A stretch of 13,128 nt of DNA. Origin: an uncultured Cellvibrio sp. (GTDB taxonomy: Bacteria; Pseudomonadota; Gammaproteobacteria; Pseudomonadales; Cellvibrionaceae). How positions within the stretch are numbered: position 1 is the first letter of the stretch; each line of letters opens with the position of its first letter. The stretch is taken from NCBI GenBank assembly GCA_946482345.1, contig CAMLRJ010000042.1, forward strand, positions 1 through 13,128, in the 5' to 3' direction. The notes under the pieces were generated by a model. The model was not told where the DNA came from. It saw only the letters and a program-made list of their open reading frames with translations, and did no database searches. The translations under genes and the position numbers were made by a program. Shown in pieces: positions 1-7,964 of the stretch.

Positions 1-374
1 GCAGGATTGTTTGCATCATCACTGGAAAAAACAACTTCCTTCGCACCGCGACCGATATAGAGCGCTTCTTTGGTATTGATTTGATAAGTTTGGCCATCAA
101 CCACCACCTTACCATTACCACCAATATTGATTGCACCCAATTCACGGCGCTGCAGAAAGAATTCTGATTTCAGCTGGTCATAGGATTCCAATTTAACAGC
201 TTGCTTAACTGGCATGACACCACCCACCATCAAACGCTCGTAATGGGTATAAGTAAATTCAACCTGATCAGCAGTAAAAATTTTCTCAATTAAAAAATGC
301 TTACGTAATTTTTCTGTATCGTAATGTTTGTAATCATCCAAATGGACTGCAAAGCGTTCTTCAAGGACTTTCAT
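1..374 (-). CDS. kduI: 5-dehydro-4-deoxy-D-glucuronate isomerase (KduI), 5' part only
   Basis: Cytoplasmic isomerase that converts 5-dehydro-4-deoxy-D-glucuronate (4-deoxy-L-threo-5-hexosulose uronate), the product of unsaturated galacturonate, to 3-deoxy-D-glycero-2,5-hexodiulosonate, which KduD then reduces to KDG. Only the first 124 codons are present; the rest lies beyond the left edge (family length about 278). From memory the visible part follows E. coli KduI closely: FLIEKIFTADQ near 27-37, LMVGGVMPV near 48-56, FFLQRRELGAINIGG near 72-86, and ALYIGRGAKEVVF near 104-116. The ATG at 374 is preceded by AAGG with a 7-nt spacer, which supports this start. It lies 54 bp downstream of the GH105 lipoprotein gene on the same strand with no terminator between, so the two are probably co-transcribed. 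The family call is very sure; the uncertainty is only the missing C-terminal part, which holds most of the cupin metal site. Confidence 0.95.
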   Translation of the reverse strand, partial: MKVLEERFAVHLDDYKHYDTEKLRKHFLIEKIFTADQVEFTYTHYERLMVGGVMPVKQAVKLESYDQLKSEFFLQRRELGAINIGGNGKVVVDGQTYQINTKEALYIGRGAKEVVFSSDDANNP

Positions 375-428
375 AATTTAACCTTTTTAACAAAAAATAA
401 TTTAATGAGACCATTGCACAAAAGTATT

Positions 429-2927
429 TTATTTTTTAAGCATTTTATACATTTCAACGCCCGCCAAAATAAACGGTGTATTACCTTTTGGATCATTCGA
501 CACAATTCTTTCTGTCATGTAGTAGTCGTAACTACCATCGCGACCGAAACCCAACCCGGCAACCAGACACTGGTCATCCATACTGATACTTCCATCTTTA
601 TGGAGCGTGACAAATTCATTGATCATGCCTTGATAACTTTTTATCGCCACATCGCGATAAGATTCAGGCAAATAACCTTTGTTAACTGCTTTGGTATAGA
701 AATAAGTGAACATTGCAGTCGCCGTTGATTCGCGATAATTGGCAATGCCATTGGGTTTATTGGTAATTTGCCACCAGGTTTTTGTTTCCGCATCTTGATA
801 GCGAAGTAAATCTGCCGCCAATTCTTTGGTTATGTCCAACATGGTTTTTCGCAATTCAGTTTCTGATTCGGGCAAGTAGTCCAACACATCAACCAATGCC
901 ATTGCATACCAACCAATACCGCGTGACCAAAATTGTGAAGCGCGGCCAGTTTGCTTATCGGCCCATTCTGCTTTTTTCGATTCATCCCAAGCGTGATAAT
1001 ACAAACCGGTTTCTGGATCACGCAAACGATCACGCGCAATCACAAATTCATGCACCGCTTCTTTAAAACTTTCATGCTGTTGTTTACCCGTTTCATAAGT
1101 TGCGGCATAACGTGCTAAAAATGGCATGCCCATATAAACACCATCCATCCACAACTGACTGGGATAAGTTATACGATGCCAAAATGCCCCTTCAGTTGTG
1201 CGCGGGTGAGTTTTTAATCGCTCACGTAAAAAATCTACCGCTTTACGATATTTTTTCTCTCCAGTTCTTTGCTCCAGCAAAATCACCATGTCACCGGGTT
1301 TAGTCAAATCAATGCTATATAAATCCGGATCAAACGTGTGAATGTGCCCGTCATCCGCAATGTAACTACCGGTTACTGATTCCAATGCATTTCGATAAGC
1401 TTGATTAGGCGCAACAGCGTCAAGTTCTTGCAATGCATGAATTTGCATACCCACTACATCGTATTCAAATTTTCCAGGACGCTTACGATAAGTGTCCCAG
1501 CCCTTATAGTGGTATTTCAACGTTTTACGTTGCAATTCGGAATCAGCAAGACGCTTCGACCAATCGAGTGCGACCTCTGCTGTCAACGGCACTTGTTTGG
1601 CATTTTTACTCAGAGTGGATTCAAAACGCACTCTGGGTTCTTTTGTTAAGCGCTCAACTTCCTGATCAAGATAAGCTTTAAATTCTGCTTCGGTTTTGAT
1701 GCCGTTAAGTTCATGCTCCCAAACAGCAACAAAATAATATTCAAGCTCAGCACCTTTATCTTTCATGACAGAAACATAAGAGGTCTCATCCTGTGTTTGC
1801 TTGGAACGGTCATCGCGTCGAAAAATAACCGCCATTCCCAAATGATCATCAACACCACTTAAACTCTGTTTGCCCCAACTGGCAACATAAGTCCATGCAT
1901 AACCACTGATATTTTGGTCGCCTTCAAAAAGTTTGGTTCCAGGATGTTTTACCAATCCAATTGCAAGATTAGGCAATTGTTTATTTAATTTAATATCCAC
2001 TTTGACCAAACGACTGGCCGCACTCATGGAAAAGTGCGCGGCCAAATCCGCTTTTTGCTTGTTAACTTGCCATCCGTTGTAATTGATTTTAAAACTTGAA
2101 AATAGATCGCCGTTGTTGGTAATGATCGCCTCGCGTGTATCAACTTGTGAAACAAGATCAACACTCTTGCCATTCCAAAAACCAAAACCACCCATACCGA
2201 GCGACTTACCCACTTTTAATACATCAACACCCCAATCAGCATTTTTGTGATAAGAGTCATAACCATCCTGACCAACATTTTGCAATACAACGTCATTCAC
2301 TTTTTTACCAAAAATATCAAAACCATTTCGCCAATCCAGATAAACGCGATAGGCCACTTTGTCTGATTCAATACCGGGACCTTCATAACGAATCCAGTAG
2401 GAATGATCTGTATATTGCGGTGGAGGCAACACTCTATCTACATTTTTAAATGTGCCGCCAACATATTCTTTACCTTTCCACTCACCACCTTCTTTAATAG
2501 AAATTTCGGCTTGTGTTTGTTTCTTGAGTGCCGGCTTTTGAATGGAAGAATCAGCAGAAATGGTAAACGATTTAATTTCTGCAGGCGAAAAGTCAGACGT
2601 CAACAAAATACCGTCCTTTTTTCCGTCGCCATCACGATCAATTATTTGTGAAGGCTGTACTTTTTTATCTGCGGTGATGACCAGATCTTTGATCAATGCA
2701 GATTGATCATCTATACCCAGTTCATAAAAAGAAAAATAAACTGGTTCTTGAATTAATGTGAAATTGTTGGCGTTGGTGATTTCAGCTGTTGCCAAAACAG
2801 GATTGCTGACTTTTGCATTAACATCACTTTGGTTTTTTGTTTCCGGGGAACAGGCATTCAACGCCCCCAACAAAAACCCTGCAATCAAGAGTTTTTTTAC
2901 TGATCTGTTTTTAAAAAATAATTTCAC
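429..2927 (-). CDS. Lipoprotein with DUF4861 domain fused to GH105 unsaturated galacturonyl hydrolase
   Basis: Predicted surface or periplasmic enzyme removing the 4,5-unsaturated uronic acid from the non-reducing end of lyase-generated pectin oligomers; the released sugar feeds KduI, encoded next. From the chosen GTG the protein is 832 aa. A basic N-terminus (KLFFKNRSVKK) and hydrophobic stretch end in lipobox LNAC with Ser at +2. Residues about 25-425 look like DUF4861 (GPGIESDKVAYRVYLDWRN, DIFGKK, WGVDVLKVGKSLGMGG), with a calcium-type DRDGDGKKDG loop near residue 100. The C-terminal 390 residues are a GH105 barrel: QLWMDGVYMGMPFLARY contains D595, aligning with the catalytic Asp143 of YteR, followed by FWSRGIGWYAMAL. 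Start choice: GTG at 2927 has a GGTGA ribosome site 5 nt upstream and begins right at the signal peptide; GTG at 2939 (836 aa) is the alternative. Exact substrate (galacturonan or rhamnogalacturonan) is not decidable from sequence. The role of DUF4861 is unknown to me. Confidence 0.88.
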   Translation of the reverse strand: MKLFFKNRSVKKLLIAGFLLGALNACSPETKNQSDVNAKVSNPVLATAEITNANNFTLIQEPVYFSFYELGIDDQSALIKDLVITADKKVQPSQIIDRDGDGKKDGILLTSDFSPAEIKSFTISADSSIQKPALKKQTQAEISIKEGGEWKGKEYVGGTFKNVDRVLPPPQYTDHSYWIRYEGPGIESDKVAYRVYLDWRNGFDIFGKKVNDVVLQNVGQDGYDSYHKNADWGVDVLKVGKSLGMGGFGFWNGKSVDLVSQVDTREAIITNNGDLFSSFKINYNGWQVNKQKADLAAHFSMSAASRLVKVDIKLNKQLPNLAIGLVKHPGTKLFEGDQNISGYAWTYVASWGKQSLSGVDDHLGMAVIFRRDDRSKQTQDETSYVSVMKDKGAELEYYFVAVWEHELNGIKTEAEFKAYLDQEVERLTKEPRVRFESTLSKNAKQVPLTAEVALDWSKRLADSELQRKTLKYHYKGWDTYRKRPGKFEYDVVGMQIHALQELDAVAPNQAYRNALESVTGSYIADDGHIHTFDPDLYSIDLTKPGDMVILLEQRTGEKKYRKAVDFLRERLKTHPRTTEGAFWHRITYPSQLWMDGVYMGMPFLARYAATYETGKQQHESFKEAVHEFVIARDRLRDPETGLYYHAWDESKKAEWADKQTGRASQFWSRGIGWYAMALVDVLDYLPESETELRKTMLDITKELAADLLRYQDAETKTWWQITNKPNGIANYRESTATAMFTYFYTKAVNKGYLPESYRDVAIKSYQGMINEFVTLHKDGSISMDDQCLVAGLGFGRDGSYDYYMTERIVSNDPKGNTPFILAGVEMYKMLKK

Positions 2928-2932
2928 GCTAT

Positions 2933-2937
2933 TCACC
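2933..2937 (-). promoter_or_regulatory. Ribosome binding site deciding the GTG start of the GH105 gene
   Basis: On the minus strand GGTGA matches the 3' part of the full Shine-Dalgarno sequence (GGAGGTGA) and sits 5 nt before GTG at 2927. The farther GTG codons at 2939 and 2936 have no comparable site. This favours the shorter N-terminus, which starts at the lipoprotein signal peptide. Confidence 0.5.
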
Positions 2938-2980
2938 ACTTCATTACATATAATTTTCGATGTTTTCCCAGAAAAAACTC

Positions 2981-2995
2981 ATGGGAACGCTCCAT
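2981..2995. promoter_or_regulatory. Candidate LacI-family operator upstream of the GH105 gene
   Basis: ATGGGAACGCTCCAT is an imperfect inverted repeat (ATGG/CCAT arms). Its 14-base core TGGGAACGCTCCAT agrees at 11 positions with TGGGAGCGCTCCCA, the operator I recall for the LacI-family cellulase regulator CelR of Thermobifida. It lies 54-68 bp upstream of the GTG at 2927, a normal place for a repressor site. The same bases read on the minus strand contain GGAG before a small ATG frame, so the match may be partly coincidental. No cognate regulator gene is in the window. Confidence 0.35.
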
Positions 2996-3023
2996 AAAAT
3001 AATTATTGTTTGATTTTATAATT

Positions 3024-3059
3024 AACAAAGAGGATGCCATTGCTGGCATCCTCTTTGTT
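3024..3059 (-). terminator. Strong hairpin terminator after the TonB-dependent receptor gene
   Basis: A 16-bp perfect stem (AACAAAGAGGATGCCA pairing with TGGCATCCTCTTTGTT) with a 4-nt loop starts 25 nt past the receptor stop codon at 3084. Read on the minus strand, the 3' arm ends CTCTTTGTT followed by AATTATAAAA, so the U-rich tail is short and weak. It marks the end of the receptor transcript and separates it from the GH105 unit. There is no convergent plus-strand gene that would need it. Confidence 0.75.
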
Positions 3060-3083
3060 GGTTTTACATCAGATCTACTTAAC

Positions 3084-5813
3084 TTATTGGAACTTGTATT
3101 GCACGCCTAAATAGAACTGACGGCCTGTTTGATGGTAATAGGATAAACGCTCGTTGCTATCCATATTACCAACCCACTGGTCATCGGCCTCATCAGTTAA
3201 ATTCAAAGCTTCAAGAGTTACCTTCAAGCTATCTGTAATTGAATAGCTAAATGACGAGTCAATATTTAACGTACCATTAGTGCCTTCTTCGTAGTTACCA
3301 TTTCTACCAACTGGTGTGGTCAGATAGTCACTTCTGCTCACAAAAGACACACGACCACTAAACTCTTCTTGCTCGTAGTAAATGGTTGCTGCATAAGTCT
3401 CATCAGATAAGTTAACCAACGGGCTAACACGCTCAACCAATCCAGTAGCAGCATTCAAGTATTCCAAATCAGATTCAACAGAGGTGTAGGAAACTATCGC
3501 ACCAAAGTTAGACCAAAACCCAGGCAAGAAAGTGAATGGCTGTTGATAACTCAATTCATAACCATCCAGATCACCACCGGGACTGTTTACTTGCTCACTG
3601 TAAGCCCAGCTAGCATCTGCTGTACAACTGGTGTTGGCTCCACAGGCTGTGGTCATAGTGGAAAGAGATAAACCAAGTCTTTGCATAAGATCGGTGTAAG
3701 TAGTTGTCTCCCGCGCGGTTTGTACAAAATTATCCAGTTCTTTTTTGAACAGGGTTAATCCAACACTTGCACCTTCATCAAAGTACCACTCCACCCCCAA
3801 GTCGTAACTTGTAGCTTTGGTTGGCTCCAAATATGGGTTCCCCCTGCTCACACTAAATGAGTTTCCTGATACCGATACGTTGGTGGTAGGAGCCAAAGCA
3901 CCTAGACCTGCACGCGCAATCCCTTCTGAAGCGGCAAAGCGAACCAGTAAATCCTCTATAGGCTCCACAACCAAATTCAGTGATGGAAGGGTATCGGAGT
4001 AGCTATGATCAACGGACATAGCAACACCCTGATTATCGAAAGCATCTGCCACTTGATCAGTTTCAAACCGTCTTACACCAACATCACCGCGCACAGGTAC
4101 AGACCCCAACTCAAAATTAAAGTCAACTTGAGCATAAACACCCGTAGTCGTTTCACTGATGTCAAATATGTTGGCCCAGAATGGTGTGTAGGCAGCATTA
4201 AACAGATCGTTGTCCGACATGATGAACGCCCTATTAGGGATAAGCCAGTTAGGTCCATTACCCAAACCTGAATCATATTCAACAATATAATTAGCATTGG
4301 ACTGAATGTTCACCCCCTGATTGCCCTCATTGATCCTGCTTTCATTAGTCTCAAAAGCAAAATCTTTATAATCAACCCCGGCCTTTAATTTGATTGACTC
4401 AGTGGCATCAAATTCAAACGATACAGCAGCGGCATCATTTTTGTTCAAGGTTGATTGCGGGCGTTGTCTGATACTGCTTGTGACCCAAGAGGATTTGCTG
4501 TAGGCACCGCTTCCAAAGGTCAATACTGGACTATCGTAATCACGATAATCAAAAGTAAAATCCTGACCATTAGCAATCATAATGACAGTGTTTTGGATAG
4601 GATTGTCATAATCAGATTCTGTGGTACCAACCATTACTTTAGCTCGTAAACTTTCGGTAATGTCTTGCTTCAAAGTGACTGTTGTTTGTAAAAAATCCGT
4701 TGTCATGTCATCAAAACGATTCTCTGACCACAAACGAGCATTATCAATATCGGCATAAACGAGATTACCATTCTCAATTTCGTAATCTCTAACGATCATA
4801 TTTATAGTTGGGCTGGCAGGATTGTTACCAATAGTGCCATTCAGAACGGTTGAGAAAAAGGTTTCTTCTCGTGTTGCATCAAACGTTGCAAACAACGTGT
4901 CAACACTGATTTCTGTAGTATCCGTTGGTCTAAACTGTAACGATAAACTGGCTCCCAAACGCTCCAGTTCATGCTTGTATGAATCATAGCGCGGAAGTCT
5001 GGGATGGAATGCTGCATTAACTTCATGACTTGATGCAATCACACTGGGACTTGCCTCACCTTCTAACTGGAGACGGTTAAAACGGTCTCCAGCTGCGTTT
5101 GACCAACGACCAGTACTTGAACCATCATCTTGCAGTTTACGCTCCGAATAGGATAGAGAGAAAAGTGCACCAAACATTCCGTCAGCAAACACATTACTAA
5201 CTAGAATCGCAGCGCCCGGATCGGTTTTTTCAGATAAATCGTTGTAGCCTAGTTGACCCGATGCAGTAAAAACAAACCCATCGTAATCAAATGGCTGAGC
5301 AGCTTTGAGATCAACTGTGGCACCCAGAGAGCCTTCCTGGATGTCAGCAGAGTTTGTTTTACGAACAGTTAAGGAGCTAAATAAATCAGAAGAGAATGTA
5401 TTAAAGTCAAAACCTCGACCTCGATTATTACCGCCAACAGCATCTGTGCCCCCCGTGGTGGAAATTGTTTCCATGCCATTCAAGCGAACAGAAGTAAAGG
5501 TAGGGCCTAGTCCGCGCACTGTGATCCCACGCCCCTCACCGCCTGAGCGTTGAATTGCAACCCCAGGAACACGCTGCAATGATTCCGCAAGGTTATTGTC
5601 GGGAAACTCCGCAATATCCGATGCCACAATTGCATCAACAAAACCATTTTGATTTTTCTTGATATTCATAGCATTCGTCAAACTATCACGGAAACTTCCC
5701 GTAACAATTACTTCTTCAACGCTATCTTCTTGCGTATCTTGCGCGTTCACAGTGAAAGGCAATGCCACGACAGACATAGCTAACACCAGTGGCTTGATAG
5801 TAAATTTCTTCAT
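3084..5813 (-). CDS. TonB-dependent outer-membrane receptor for pectin oligosaccharides (Xanthomonas/Caulobacter type)
   Basis: Outer-membrane beta-barrel transporter driven by TonB-ExbBD. The 909-aa protein begins with a type I signal peptide (MKKFTIKPLVLAMSVVALPF, cleavage likely after VNA near residue 24). EEVIVTGS near 33-40 is TonB-box-like. A plug domain of about residues 45-170 contains NNLAESLQRVPGVAI, GRGITVRGLGPTFTSVRLNG and SLGATVDLKAAQPFD, typical of the TIGR01782-like class that imports plant glycans. The rest is barrel, ending with alternating aromatic residues and a C-terminal YKFQ. The ATG is preceded by GGGGAG with a 5-nt spacer (5819-5824). It lies between GH28 and GH105 genes on the same strand, so oligogalacturonide import is inferred from context; the sequence alone does not reveal the ligand. 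The gene is intact and of usual length. Confidence 0.93.
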   Translation of the reverse strand: MKKFTIKPLVLAMSVVALPFTVNAQDTQEDSVEEVIVTGSFRDSLTNAMNIKKNQNGFVDAIVASDIAEFPDNNLAESLQRVPGVAIQRSGGEGRGITVRGLGPTFTSVRLNGMETISTTGGTDAVGGNNRGRGFDFNTFSSDLFSSLTVRKTNSADIQEGSLGATVDLKAAQPFDYDGFVFTASGQLGYNDLSEKTDPGAAILVSNVFADGMFGALFSLSYSERKLQDDGSSTGRWSNAAGDRFNRLQLEGEASPSVIASSHEVNAAFHPRLPRYDSYKHELERLGASLSLQFRPTDTTEISVDTLFATFDATREETFFSTVLNGTIGNNPASPTINMIVRDYEIENGNLVYADIDNARLWSENRFDDMTTDFLQTTVTLKQDITESLRAKVMVGTTESDYDNPIQNTVIMIANGQDFTFDYRDYDSPVLTFGSGAYSKSSWVTSSIRQRPQSTLNKNDAAAVSFEFDATESIKLKAGVDYKDFAFETNESRINEGNQGVNIQSNANYIVEYDSGLGNGPNWLIPNRAFIMSDNDLFNAAYTPFWANIFDISETTTGVYAQVDFNFELGSVPVRGDVGVRRFETDQVADAFDNQGVAMSVDHSYSDTLPSLNLVVEPIEDLLVRFAASEGIARAGLGALAPTTNVSVSGNSFSVSRGNPYLEPTKATSYDLGVEWYFDEGASVGLTLFKKELDNFVQTARETTTYTDLMQRLGLSLSTMTTACGANTSCTADASWAYSEQVNSPGGDLDGYELSYQQPFTFLPGFWSNFGAIVSYTSVESDLEYLNAATGLVERVSPLVNLSDETYAATIYYEQEEFSGRVSFVSRSDYLTTPVGRNGNYEEGTNGTLNIDSSFSYSITDSLKVTLEALNLTDEADDQWVGNMDSNERLSYYHQTGRQFYLGVQYKFQ

Positions 5814-5988
5814 AACAACTCCCCATAATTATTTTGTTAAACGTTGGTTCTAACAAAGCCCGCACCCAGTGTAGTACTGAAATACGGTTTACAAAACTAC
5901 GAACAAACTCAAGGCCCGCAATAATTGCAAATCATTACAGAACAAATTATTAAATCAATTTGCTCTCACGAACAATACAACAAACATA
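5814..5988 (-). promoter_or_regulatory. Leader/intergenic region between GH28 and receptor genes
   Basis: This 175-bp stretch has no gene. It contains a 7-bp inverted repeat, TTTGTTA at 5833-5839 and TAACAAA at 5851-5857, with an 11-nt spacer that includes AACGTT. The repeat lies 20-44 nt before the receptor ATG, where it could be an operator or a 5'-UTR hairpin. AAGCCCGCA (5856-5864) recurs as AAGGCCCGCA (5911-5920). I see no convincing terminator after GH28, so the receptor could be read through from GH28, have its own promoter, or both. Confidence 0.3.
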
Positions 5989-7437
5989 TCACACACTAAA
6001 AGCTGTACCTTCGATCATTACATTTTCTGACGTAAAACCCCGCAATTCTTCAAGTACACCAACATCTTTTACAGATTTAAAATTACAGTTGTGCATTTTT
6101 AAATTTTCAATTGGTGAGCGAGCGTAACCTCTTACTTGAAAAACTTTCAGCGCCTTGTCGCAAGATAAGTCACGAATTTCTACATTACGAACAGTTGGCG
6201 TAAATTTCCCCGCATCGCCTTCTTCATAGTGAAAATCGATCACTATAGCGGTTTGTACTTCGCCTATTTTGATGTCGCGAATAAAGAAATTTTCAATTAT
6301 TCCACCGCGTATTGAATTGGTTTTTATGCGAATGCCTCGCTCAAGTTCCGGGCTACTCATTACACAATGTTCAACAAATACATTACGCACGCCACCAGAA
6401 ATTTCACTGCCGATCACTACACCACCATGACCATTACGCATTTGACAATGACTGATTACGATATTTTCGGAAGGAATATTGATACGACGGCCGTCAGCAT
6501 TACGACCGGATTTAATTGCAATGCAGTCATCACCTGTATCAAACAAACAATTTTTAATCACAACATTTTTGCAAGATTCAGGATCGCAACCATCTGAATT
6601 GGGGCCGTGACTGGATAATGTCACGCCATCGACTGTGACATTTTCACACAGCACCGGATTCAACAACCAGAAAGGTGCATTGGTAATAGTCACACCCTCA
6701 ATCAAAACATTTGTACATTTATAAGGCTGAACAAATGTGGGACGTAAATAAGAACCCTCTGCGTAAATACGCTCGGCAACAGGCAGATTATTTTCCATGT
6801 CCTGCATTAATTTTGTGCGCGCAGCTTCCTGGGTAGGAACACCGGGAATACCCCAATCGACACTGCTGAAATTACTTCCCTTCCATGGCCACCAGGTCGT
6901 TTTGTTGGCCTGTCCATCAAGCGTACCTTTACCTGTAATCGCTATATTGGTTTGTCCAAAAGCATAAACAAGAGGGGAATAACCCATAATCTCCATACCC
7001 TCCCATCGGGTATGAACGGCAGGGAGATACGCTTTGGGGTCAGTCAGGAAGGCGATAGTTGAACTATCGTCAATGTGCAGATTCACATTGGATAACAGAT
7101 GGATCGGGCCAGACAAGTAACGCCCCCCCGTCACCAGCACTCTTCCGCCGCCGGATTTGTGACAATCCGAAATGGCAGCAGAGATGGCCGCCGTGTTGTC
7201 CTGGCTGGTTGTCAGTGCACCATAATTGCGAATATCGAAAACCCTGTCCGGGAATTTTGGCGGGACTACACGCTTGCGAATTTCATCAGCTTGTGACCAA
7301 TCAGCCAAAGACCTGCTCGTTACACAGGCTGTCAACCCGGTCAATAAGGGCAATCCGACCAAACCACTGACACTTCGCGCAACAAAAGCGCGCCGACCTA
7401 TATGAGCAACTGATGCTGATTGTCTATCATTTATCAA
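5989..7437 (-). CDS. GH28 polygalacturonase, Tat-exported lipoprotein
   Basis: Hydrolyses alpha-1,4 bonds of polygalacturonate; endo or exo mode is not decidable here. The 482-aa protein has a twin-arginine motif (GRRAFVA, R15-R16), a hydrophobic stretch, and lipobox LTAC (C38), so a Tat-exported lipoprotein is likely. The right-handed beta-helix carries all GH28 hallmarks: NSDG (D282), TGDDCIAIKSG (D303, D304), NGHGG (H337) and RIK (R370, K372). FDIRNYGA near residues 68-75 is the usual start of the helix domain. The start codon is TTG: AGGA lies 8 nt upstream (7446-7449), and no ATG or GTG occurs in frame before the RR motif. It heads the minus-strand arm, divergent from uxaA across a long control region, which fits pectin-induced expression. 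Extracytoplasmic location agrees with feeding oligomers to the receptor encoded downstream. Confidence 0.93.
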   Translation of the reverse strand: MINDRQSASVAHIGRRAFVARSVSGLVGLPLLTGLTACVTSRSLADWSQADEIRKRVVPPKFPDRVFDIRNYGALTTSQDNTAAISAAISDCHKSGGGRVLVTGGRYLSGPIHLLSNVNLHIDDSSTIAFLTDPKAYLPAVHTRWEGMEIMGYSPLVYAFGQTNIAITGKGTLDGQANKTTWWPWKGSNFSSVDWGIPGVPTQEAARTKLMQDMENNLPVAERIYAEGSYLRPTFVQPYKCTNVLIEGVTITNAPFWLLNPVLCENVTVDGVTLSSHGPNSDGCDPESCKNVVIKNCLFDTGDDCIAIKSGRNADGRRINIPSENIVISHCQMRNGHGGVVIGSEISGGVRNVFVEHCVMSSPELERGIRIKTNSIRGGIIENFFIRDIKIGEVQTAIVIDFHYEEGDAGKFTPTVRNVEIRDLSCDKALKVFQVRGYARSPIENLKMHNCNFKSVKDVGVLEELRGFTSENVMIEGTAFSV

Positions 7438-7445
7438 TTGTTTAT

Positions 7446-7449
7446 TCCT
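7446..7449 (-). promoter_or_regulatory. Ribosome binding site supporting the TTG start of the GH28 gene
   Basis: AGGA on the minus strand, 8 nt before TTG at 7437. This is the only start in this frame that includes the complete Tat signal peptide, so the weak start codon is probably real. Confidence 0.5.
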
Positions 7450-7727
7450 GATTGTTTCTGATAGGCACAGTAGATTTCGATCATTAGCCTCTACTGGTTA
7501 GACCGAGTCTAGGTTATATAACAAAATTATCAACTTGGGCCGTTAAATATACTTAATTTGAAAAGTTTTTATAAAAGATGATCATCCTCATAATAAACAA
7601 AAACAAATCCTGCTGTCACCCCAATTATTTTCTTTCTCTTAGATCAATAAGTTTTTAAAAACCGTGCAAATCTGCATTATTTTTTGTTTTTTTCGAATGA
7701 ATACGATTACAAATGATTAATTTATAG

Positions 7728-7747
7728 TTTTGTATACGTATACAAAA
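7728..7747. promoter_or_regulatory. 20-bp perfect palindrome, likely operator of a uronate regulator
   Basis: TTTTGTATACGTATACAAAA is a perfect palindrome built of two abutting GTATAC units flanked by TTTT and AAAA. E. coli ExuR/UxuR (GntR family, FadR subgroup) bind sites with a TGGTATACCA core, so TTGTATAC and GTATACAA fit that type; the central CG also fits a LacI-family site. It is about 290 bp from the GH28 start and 350 bp from the uxaA start, so it could serve both arms. GTATAC is not seen elsewhere in the window. Confidence 0.55.
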
Positions 7748-7887
7748 TAAAATCAATAAATATATTTAATATAAATAAAAATGACAGTTTTAGAATTAAT
7801 TTAACAAAATAGCCCATAAAGTTAGGATGTTTTAATTTTATCAATGTAAATCAAAGCCTTTCCGGGATGTAAATTTTCGACATAAAA

Positions 7888-7903
7888 ATGTAACCGATTA
7901 CTC
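7888..7903. promoter_or_regulatory. Candidate second operator upstream of the uxaA promoter
   Basis: ATGTAACCGATTACTC contains GTAA/TTAC arms around CCGA. It agrees at 13 of 16 positions with ATGTAACCGGTTACAT, a gluconate-repressor-like LacI-family consensus recalled from memory. It lies 25 bp upstream of the proposed -35 box. The right arm is degraded, so this is a weak call. Confidence 0.25.
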
Positions 7904-7928
7904 AATCATTTCACCCTCCAGAGACCTA

Positions 7929-7957
7929 TTGTTAATCAATTTTTCAGCCTGTAGATT
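7929..7957 (+). promoter_or_regulatory. Candidate sigma-70 promoter for the uxaA transcript
   Basis: TTGTTA (7929-7934) and TAGATT (7952-7957) match 4 of 6 bases each of the -35 and -10 consensus with a 17-bp spacer. Transcription would begin near 7964-7965, immediately at a small hairpin and about 30 nt before the intrinsic terminator. The boxes are weak individually; spacing and position give it weight. Confidence 0.4.
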
Positions 7958-7964
7958 TGATCCC

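Noticed and set aside
2928..2939. GH105 gene start at GTG 2939
   Set aside because: Possible, but the ribosome site GGTGA would then lie inside the coding sequence and nothing similar precedes 2939.
3024..3059. 16-bp inverted repeat as a mobile-element end or REP sequence
   Set aside because: There is only one copy in the window, no transposase or target duplication, and its place right after a stop codon explains it as a terminator.
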